Positions 56,951 through 64,000 of a stretch of DNA of 64,000 nucleotides are shown here, in pieces. How positions within the stretch are numbered: position 1 is the first letter of the stretch; each line of letters begins with the position of its first letter. Position numbers and translations under genes: made by a program. The notes beneath the pieces were generated by a model. It saw only the letters and a list, made by a program, of their open reading frames with translations. It was not told the DNA's origin and made no database searches. Source of the stretch: Heterodera schachtii (lineage: Eukaryota; Nematoda; Chromadorea; Rhabditida; Heteroderidae); contig SIJG01000030.1 of assembly GCA_023374025.1 (NCBI GenBank), positions 57,422 through 121,421 of the forward strand, read 5' to 3'.

Positions 56951-58136
56951 TCACCCAAATCCACGAAGCGAAAACTTGACAGTGTTCAAATTGTCCGTCT
57001 TTTCGTCCTCCCATTTAACCTTCGCCGTTTGCCCAATTTGGAATCGCTTCATTATCCATCGCTCGTCCCATTCATCATCATTATTATTACTGTCTTCTAT
57101 CTCCAATGTCAGCATTTCGTTGGTCCTTGCGTTCATCAATTCAAATGGCGTAATTTCCAGATCTTCAAAAAGTTTAAGATCAATTCGAATGATATAGCTG
57201 ACAGAATTGGTGGCACGGAGAAATGCCTAAACATTTGGAAACCGAAATCAAATGGCAATTAATCCAAAATATGGCCACACACCTCTTTGAAACTGTTGAC
57301 CCCATTCTGTGGTTTCTGAGTTATGACCATGGTCATAATCACTGCAAATCAATTGCTTTGGCTGTTCATCTTTTCTCGGAGTGTTCAACCATTTGGACAG
57401 CGCTTGGCCAACAGTTGCATTTGGCCCATCATCAGCAATTGGATCGGGCAACAAATTAGCGGAATCGATTGAATTTATGTTGAAATCGTTGAGAAATGTC
57501 GGCGAAATGTGACGACGCAAATTTTCAATATCATCATCAGCACCAAGAAAAAAGTTCAAATGGCGAATGTTTGGCGCAAAAATGGGCCAATTTGATGGGC
57601 AAAAACATTCCAAATTGGCTGTTCATCGTCGACTGAACGCGCGCAAAATCTCAAATTGATGCTTTTGTCAAAAATTTGCTGATTGTCACTGAGAAATTTG
57701 ATGACGAAGTGGTCAATGTATCTAAACAGAATACTTTTTAATACAGTTAAAATCATTTATGATATAAATGAAGTTTTGATTTACTCAATTTGAAGGTCCT
57801 TAAAGCGAATTTTGTTGTGCAACGGACGGAAGTCGGGCAATGGAAATTCAACAGAATTGGCACCAATAACCACACTTAATTTTGGCACTTTTGCGACACT
57901 GTCATTGCAAATTCTGATTGGTCTCCAAAGTGTCAGTTCGCTTTTGCCATCGAAATGCGCGACTACCAAAACATCAAAACGTGGCGAAAGAAGTGCCAAT
58001 TTGAGGCCGAGTTGAGCATGGTCAAAATGCGGGAAAATGTCCATCCAAACATCAGTACAAATCCAACTGAAATGCGGGAAAAATAATTAAAATGAGAAAA
58101 TTTGAAAAAATTTCCTTACCGTCTGTTCATTTTCAT
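56951..58136 (-). pseudogene. F-box-like family copy with two frameshifts
   Basis: All exons of the family are present: 58120-58136 (MKMNRR), 57785-58066 (DVWMDIFPHFDHAQLGLKLA), an exon starting near 57720 (YIDHFVIKFLSDNQQIF), and the last exon, which begins at 57215 or so and ends in the TGA at 56951. The middle exon has lost one T of a T run near 57590 (just before FAPNIRHLNFF) and gained one G of a G run near 57317 (at the TEWVNSF position). Both lesions are single-base changes in homopolymers, so this may be an assembly error in a live gene rather than a true pseudogene. Splice signals are intact. Confidence 0.75.
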
Positions 58137-59349
58137 GGCCACGCGAACACTTCGATGTTTTCCAAATGATGTCACAAATGAGCCACAGGTTTTAAAACTA
58201 AAGAATTCGAAACTCAAATTTTTTACTGTTGCAATTCGTTTTATCTCATTTTTTGGCCAATTAGAAATTAAAAGACCAACCAAAAAACACAAAAATGAAC
58301 AATGGAATGAAAATGCCAGCAAAGTTTTAAAAAGCGCATTTGCTTTTAGCTGTTTTAAATTGGTTAGAATAAGTTATTATGGGAACGGGAATACATAAGA
58401 AAACAGGAAAACGGAGCCCCCGTTCTTTTTCCGTTCTGACAATGAGTAGGGAAAAGATTTTCATTCAAAAAAATCAACAAAAAAAAAACTACAAAAAGAT
58501 GCCAAATTTGGCAAAATTTGAAATTCAGCAAAAAAAAATGTCGAAAAATAAAGTTCTCTGATCAGTGAAAAGGTAAATGAAATTCGGCAGAAATTTTTCG
58601 TAACTTTTGAGAAATCGCGGAATTGAAACAATCGCCCAATCCTATATACTAAAGATTAGAGACCGAGCCGGACCGGGCCCGGTACCGGTTTTTACCGGGC
58701 CCGGCAAACCGGTCCGGTGATTTTTGGGAAAATCCGGTTTGACCGGTTTTGAGAGGCCAGGCCCGGAAACCGGCATTTTTGACCGGCTTTTACCGGTTTA
58801 TGATATAGCCAAAAATTCTTCATTTTTGTTCATTTTCCTTTGAAAAAATCTCTCTGGCATAATGTTATCAATTTTTTTTTTTGAATTTTTCGGTTGAATT
58901 TTTTATTTCACACAACCATAAAATTTTTTTGAAACTTTAGTGCACCATAACTTTTTCTTGAGGCATCCAAATTAAATTTCCGGTGTTGCTATCTGATAGG
59001 CACCACTTCGTTTATCTCCTCTGTCATTTCCCTCGAAATTTTTTTTTAAATTTCAAACAGAAAATTTAAAAAAATCATAAAAAATTTCCAAAGATATAAG
59101 AAAATTTTTTTTAACGATTTTTCAATTTGTGATGAATTATCGCAAAAAATTTTTCAAAAAATTTAATTCTTTAAATCTCCCATAACAATGTCCCTTACAA
59201 ATTGTTAAAAATTTGGATTTTTTACTTATGGCGAATTTTCAAGATGACGGCCGGCACAAATGACCGAGCGATTGTTGTTGTTTTTCACCAATATGAAAAG
59301 AAATGAGTCGGAAAAGGATTTTGGTACTTTTCTGTTTTGGGGCCTATAT
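58137..59349. other. Intergenic and repeat debris
   Basis: A TAGAGACCG start at 58657 is followed by CCGGACCGGGCCCGGTACCG and many facing ACCGGTTT units to about 58800. It looks like one end of another TAGAG-type hAT element; a matching right end was not found. No gene. Confidence 0.45.
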
Positions 59350-60063
59350 CAGGGGTGCGATCGAAACATTTTCAAAATCAAAACATCGAAAATCAGATTT
59401 TGGGGTCAAAAATCAGAATATTTTACAAGATTGCTTCAAATCAGTTTTTTTTTAATTTATTTAATCAAAAATGTATTAAAAATTATATTTTTGACCTCCG
59501 ATTATCATATTTAAAAATTTTGGTGAGGAAATTAGCAAATCGAAGATTTCAGTGCACTCGGGATAAAAATCAGACTTTTAAGAATTTTTTGCGGTGGATT
59601 TTTCCAAAAGACTTCTGGGGAATGGGGGGGGGGGGGGGGGTCCGGCGGTGCCGATAGGCGTCGCCTGAAATTTTTTTTTTGTAATTTTGTTCTGATTTTT
59701 AACAGATTTTCACCAAAAAAAAGGCTACTTTTTGTAATTAAAAGCCAAGCGACAATTTTTTTTTTTTTTTTTGCGTTTAGAAACGCCTTTTTAAACGCAA
59801 TTTTTTCAAAAAATTTTGGCCGATTGACAGGGGAGGGGAGCGGCGTCAGGCGGTGCCGATAGGCTCCGCCGTGAAAAATTTTGCGATTTTTAATGCGATT
59901 TGTTAACAGATTTTTGTCAAAAAATGACCAAATTTTGCCACAATGTTATATTTTCTTGACAAAAAGTGACATTATGTCACAAAATTTTCAAAAATATGAG
60001 TTTATCTAAGAAATCAGAACAATTTTGGTCTCTACCCCAAAATCAGAACAGATCGAAGCCCTG
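59350..60063. mobile_element. Non-autonomous hAT-like element (CAGGGGTGCGATCG ends)
   Basis: The left end CAGGGGTGCGATCGAAAC and right end GATCGAAGCCCTG are flanked by GCCTATAT and ACCTATAT (7 of 8). Interior words AATCAGA and TCTGATTTTTAACAG recur. It contains a poly-G run (59627-59640) and two GC-rich hairpins (about 59641-59668 and 59848-59874). It belongs to the same family as 50110. Confidence 0.75.
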
Positions 60064-60770
60064 ACCTATATTTAAATTTTTTTAAAATTACCAATGGACG
60101 TGAAGAATTGCAAGAATACGGCCAAAGTTATATCTGGGGTAGAAACTAGAGACCGATATTTCTGAATCTGCCGGGTCGGACCGGGCTGATTTTTCAGAGC
60201 AACCAGGTTCGGCGGTCTCTCAAAACTCGGTCAAAGGAGCTCGCGCAATTAAGAGTCTCGATGATTTTTCAAAATTCAAACTTAGCCCCAAAACGGAAAG
60301 GTACCAGGATTTTAATGGAGAAACGATCGACAAAAAAGACACCTAAAAAGTTGTAAAATTACAACAACAACAAAGGCACCGAATCCAACATTCAAGCTGA
60401 AAAAGGAAAATACCTAATCTTTTCCAGTGCTAATCCACTAAACATGGAAAAGGATACGTTGGCACAATTTTTACTCATTTTTCAAACCCATCATTTCAGT
60501 TGTAAAAGTCCCAAAAACCCAAACAAATTAACATTTTTGAACAAAAGACGAAACAAATAAATACGTTGGGCAATATCCAAATCAATTTCCATTCATAATG
60601 ATCGATCATTTGTTATTTCTCAATTATTCATTCACTTTTTCTTTCGCTGTTCACTGGGCACGGGATTCATTTTCAGATGATTTTTTGTGGTGGAGACAAT
60701 TGCCTAAATTAGGGCAATTAGTTGTGATGACATCAATAAAAAACAAAAGCTAATGCCACTCACCCAATGC
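60064..60770. other. Intergenic and repeat debris
   Basis: A further TAGAGACCG-type start at 60148 with facing CGGGTCGGACCGGGCT units ends at CGGCGGTCTCT (60233). The F-box-like 3' flank (ATAATGATCGATCATTTGTT, then GGGCACGGGATTCATTTTCAG) is at 60594-60680. Confidence 0.5.
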
Positions 60771-61460
60771 AATCTCCATAAAGCGTAATGTTGACTTTGT
60801 CCAAATTGGCCAGCGGATTTTCGTCCTCCCATTGATCCGTCGCCCCAATTTGGCATCGCTTTAAGTCACAATAATAATTGTCGTCTTCTTTTTAGCGTTG
60901 GTTCAAAGAGTCGAAGTTGAATTATGTAATTGGCCGAAGAAGAGTTGGAACGGAGAAATGCCTAAACAATTGAAATGAAAAAACCAAATGGCAATTAACT
61001 CAAATATTTTATTGAAAATGTGTCCAAAACACCTCTTTAAAACTGTTGAACATTCTTTTGGTTTTTGACATATGACCATATTCACAACAACTCAATCGCT
61101 TCGGCTTTCCATTTTTTCTTGGAGTGTTCAACACTTTTCGCTTCGGGTGTTCATTTTTTGTCGGAATTTGCAACCATTTGGACAGCGCTTGGCCAACAGT
61201 TGCATTAGGCTCATCATCAGCAATTGCATCGCTAACAGATTAATTGATTGGATTGAAGTAATGTCGAGGTCGGACAGAATTGACGGAGATGTGTGGAGAC
61301 GCAAATCGTCCAAATGGTGGCTATCGGAAAAGGACAAATGGCAAATGTTTGGCGCAAAAATGGACCAAATTTCATAAACCAAAGCATTCCAAATTGGCTG
61401 GGCAACGTCGTTGTTGCATACACATCAACCCCTAAAGGTGTTTTTATGCGATTTTGAGTT
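60771..61460 (-). pseudogene. F-box-like family fragment
   Basis: The minus strand contains IWSIFAPNICHLSFSDSHHL and then LRLHTSPSILSDLDI, the middle of the family, followed downstream by decayed pieces of the WLHTP and C-terminal exons. Frames shift several times. Clearly non-functional. Confidence 0.7.
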
Positions 61461-61859
61461 GTTACCGTATTCGGCAATTTTACCAAAAAAATTTTACATT
61501 TCAGAAAAAGAAGCCAATCTATAGGTTTTCGGGGTTACTGATCACGATTCCGGCATCTGTTTCCGCCCATTTCGACCCCTTGACTAGGTCGGCACAATTT
61601 TTGTTTTTAAAGCAACATTTCTGATATAAAAGTCCCACAAATCCAATCAAATTTAATTTGGCCCGACTTTGGTGATGACAATGGCCTGAATTAATGGCAT
61701 TTTGAATGGACGAAACCCAACTCGTACTATTATGTAGTAAATATAGAAACAGAAAAAAGCGAGACAGCGTTAAGTCATCAGAGAACAGTGAAAAAAAGAA
61801 ACTCTAAAATAGTACGAGTTGGGTTTTTACCATTTTGAATCTGTTGAACAGTTTAACAA

Positions 61860-62622
61860 TGCTTTTGCCCTCATCCAATGCAATTTCCATAAAACTCAAA
61901 AGTGATTTTGTTCAAATTGTCCGTCTTTTTGTCCTCCCATTGAATTGTCTCTCCAATTTGGCATCGCTTCATTATCCATTGCTTGTCCCATTCATCATAT
62001 TATTGTTTTCTTCTTTCTCCAATGTTAGCATTTCGTTGGTCCGTTCATTCATCAATTCAAATGGGCCAAATTTCACGAGCAAAAACATCCCAATTTGGCT
62101 GGACTTCCTTGGCATTGACGGAGAAATAACAATTAAACTCAATTTGGTGCCTTTGTCAAAAATTTTCTGATTGGAGCGAAGAAATTTTATGATGGCGTGG
62201 TCAATATAACTGAACAGGGAATGGTTTTATCGTTAATCAATGCTTTTGAATTTGAACTACTGAATCTGAAGGTCCTTAAAGCGAATTTTGTTGGGCAACG
62301 GACGGAAGTCGGGCAATGGAAATGGCACAGAACTGGTAAAATTGGCGGTAAACACACGTTAACTTTTGAACTTTTGGGAAACTCTCATTGCAAATTGCGA
62401 TTGTTCTTCAAAGTGTCAGTTCGCTTTTGCCATCGAAATGTTTGTCCACCAACGCATTGAAACGTGGCGAACGAAGTGCCAATTTGAGGCCGAGTTGACG
62501 ACGATTAAAATTTGGTAAAAATGTCCATCCAAACATCCGTACAAATCCAACTGAAAAGCGGGGAAAATAACTTTTAAGGTAATGAATTATTTTTTAAATT
62601 CCTTACCGTCGGTTCATTTTTG
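61860..62622 (-). pseudogene. Rearranged F-box-like family fragment
   Basis: The 5' end at about 62600 reads MNRR and continues with QLGLKLALRSPRFNALVDKH in the second exon (near 62490). The third exon is partly present (62200). It is then joined to a decayed C-terminal exon at 61870-62080 with the middle deleted. Frames are broken. Confidence 0.65.
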
Positions 62623-64000
62623 CGGCAATTACATAACACAATTTGCCGTTTTCAAAATTGGTAAGAATACCTATTCAGTGTAAGCTAAAACAGAAGAAAA
62701 AAATGAGAGCAAAGGAGAAAAATAATCAAAAAATGACGAAAAATATATATTTGTAAATAAATAATTTTTAGACATTTCTCGGTCTGTCAGTTTTTTGAAT
62801 AAAAAATTTTCCTTTAGCTTAGACTTACAATTAGTCATCAGATTCGGATGCACTCATTTCTGGTTTAATTTATAATTAGGGCATCCAAAAATATGCATAT
62901 AAAAGCGCAAAATATGTTCCATTCATTTAAATTTAAGCTAAAAATTTAGGAAACAGCTAAATATGGTATGAAAATTGAAGAAAATTGAGTTAAAATTGAA
63001 AAATTTCCATTTTTTGATATTTTGGCATAAATTCTAACGGAAAAGAGCCGTCTTCTGACAAAGAGTGCCGGGCCCAGCAATAACAACAGTCATCAGCAGA
63101 AGAAATAAATTAATTGGGAAATGATCGATCATTATGTATTAGCAAAGATATGAATTTTATGAAGGAAAGATTTGGGGCCGGGCGCACTCCGAGACCGGGC
63201 TTTTCAAAATTTAAGAATGGCTGATGTAAATTTTAAATGTGATTAATTAATTTAACAAGCGTCACAGTGTTTGCTTCATAATTTTCTTTGAATTTGTGCC
63301 GTCCTCTTCGACTGATTTGGTTGTGCCATTTGAGTTGACAACGTATTGACTGGGGAGCAATCGACACTGTTACAATATGATCAATGTTTTGCGCTCATCC
63401 GTTGTCCAATTGCGCAGAAGGAGATGGCATTGGACCAGTGAGAATTTGAAAAGATTTCGGTTCATTTATGTTTTTTTCAGACTTCTCGACGCTTCCTTTT
63501 CCCGGGCCGAGTGGTCAGCATCAGTAAGAAATGAATTAATTAATTAATTGATGCGAAGTGTTTGTGACCCCCCGAAATGTTGTTATTTCACTGTTATTAA
63601 TGTATATTTTATGCAGTTGTATGTACTTATTTTTACTCTTGCTTTCTCAAATGCGTCCATTTCAATTGTGTATGATTCGATTGTATGTTATTAGAAATGA
63701 AATATTGGGTTGGTGCATAAGTCATGTTTGGGGATCGGATTTTTAGGGGTGAAAAATCTCAATTTTGTAGCCATAAATAGGGCAAAAAATTGCCAAATAA
63801 TAGTCGATAAATACTATATAGATATTGGATATGACCGGGATCACGATACGGAGTCAGTTATTTTTTTTCAGGTTGATACGGCTTCTTTACGGACTACGAT
63901 TTTTAGTCTGTTATCGATGCCAAGTACGTAATCCTGATCCTGTTAGAAACACAAAAAAAAAACAGCCCAAAACACGTTGTCAGAATATGGCATTTCATTT
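62623..64000. other. Terminal intergenic region
   Basis: At 63066-63140 the sequence is the inverted 3' flank of the F-box-like family (GCCGGGCCCAGCA..., then AAATGATCGATCATTATG). The window ends in AT-rich sequence with scattered short ORFs, none recognisable. A few splice-like junctions at 63440-63520 hint at a further gene, but I cannot support it. Confidence 0.4.

Noticed and set aside
58657..60240. A complete TAGAG-type element from 58657 to 60240
   Set aside because: The right end and target duplication do not match, and a separate CAGGG-type element with its own duplication lies inside; treated as fragments.
1..64000. CRISPR arrays, operon-type Shine-Dalgarno sites, prophage or bacterial insertions
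   Set aside because: None seen; every recognisable gene has nematode-like introns and the repeats are eukaryotic DNA transposons and satellites.

Overview
The window is nuclear DNA of a tylenchid plant-parasitic nematode, most likely a cyst nematode (Heteroderidae; Globodera or Heterodera type). The evidence is AT-rich, intron-dense sequence with short introns ending in TTTCAG; several GC-AG introns that are demanded by reading phase; and copies of a protein family that, from memory, is greatly expanded in Heteroderidae (proteins beginning MNRRWIS.DVW). All gene models below were traced by hand from splice signals, reading phase and family resemblance. Where an exon chain is given, the phases agree at every listed junction, but nothing was aligned against a database.

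Layout. 0.3-1.8 kb (-): ionotropic glutamate receptor, cut by the window edge. 3.6-5.7 kb (-): complete seven-exon class A peptide-type GPCR with a 69-bp minisatellite in one intron and a tRNA-like sequence in another. 7.8-16.0 kb (+): a very long, probably GPI-anchored GDNF-receptor/GAS1-like protein with two large charged insertions. 16.1-20.3 kb: transposon debris, a short 4E-BP-like gene (-) and a truncated 14-3-3-like ORF (+). 20.8-21.6 kb (-): small type I membrane protein. 22.1-25.6 kb (-): complete 16-exon eIF2D. 26.0-30.5 kb (+), head-to-head with eIF2D: SH2-pseudokinase in which both the SH2 arginine and the kinase catalytic residues are lost. 33.4-35.6 kb (+): glycine-rich membrane protein. 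36.3-39.6 kb (+): secreted phospholipase A2 whose middle exons occur twice. 39.9-41.4 kb (+): stomatin. 41.9-43.9 kb (-): TM-RING-H2 ubiquitin ligase with an unfamiliar luminal part. 44.7-46.0 kb (+): AKAP7-like 2H phosphoesterase. 46.9-47.7 kb (-): REEP/DP1 protein. 51.8-62.6 kb: one intact gene, one frameshifted copy and three fragments of the heteroderid F-box-like family, interleaved with transposons.

The genes do not form one pathway. Recurring themes are membrane reception (iGluR, GPCR, GFR-like, stomatin), translation control (eIF2D, 4E-BP-like) and signalling adaptors (SH2-pseudokinase, 14-3-3-like). The intergenic space is dominated by non-autonomous hAT-like elements with 8-bp target duplications, foldback elements and long poly-G/poly-C tracts. 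The most unusual signal outside the genes is a GC-rich hairpin that occurs seven times, always inside one of five hAT-like elements whose termini differ.
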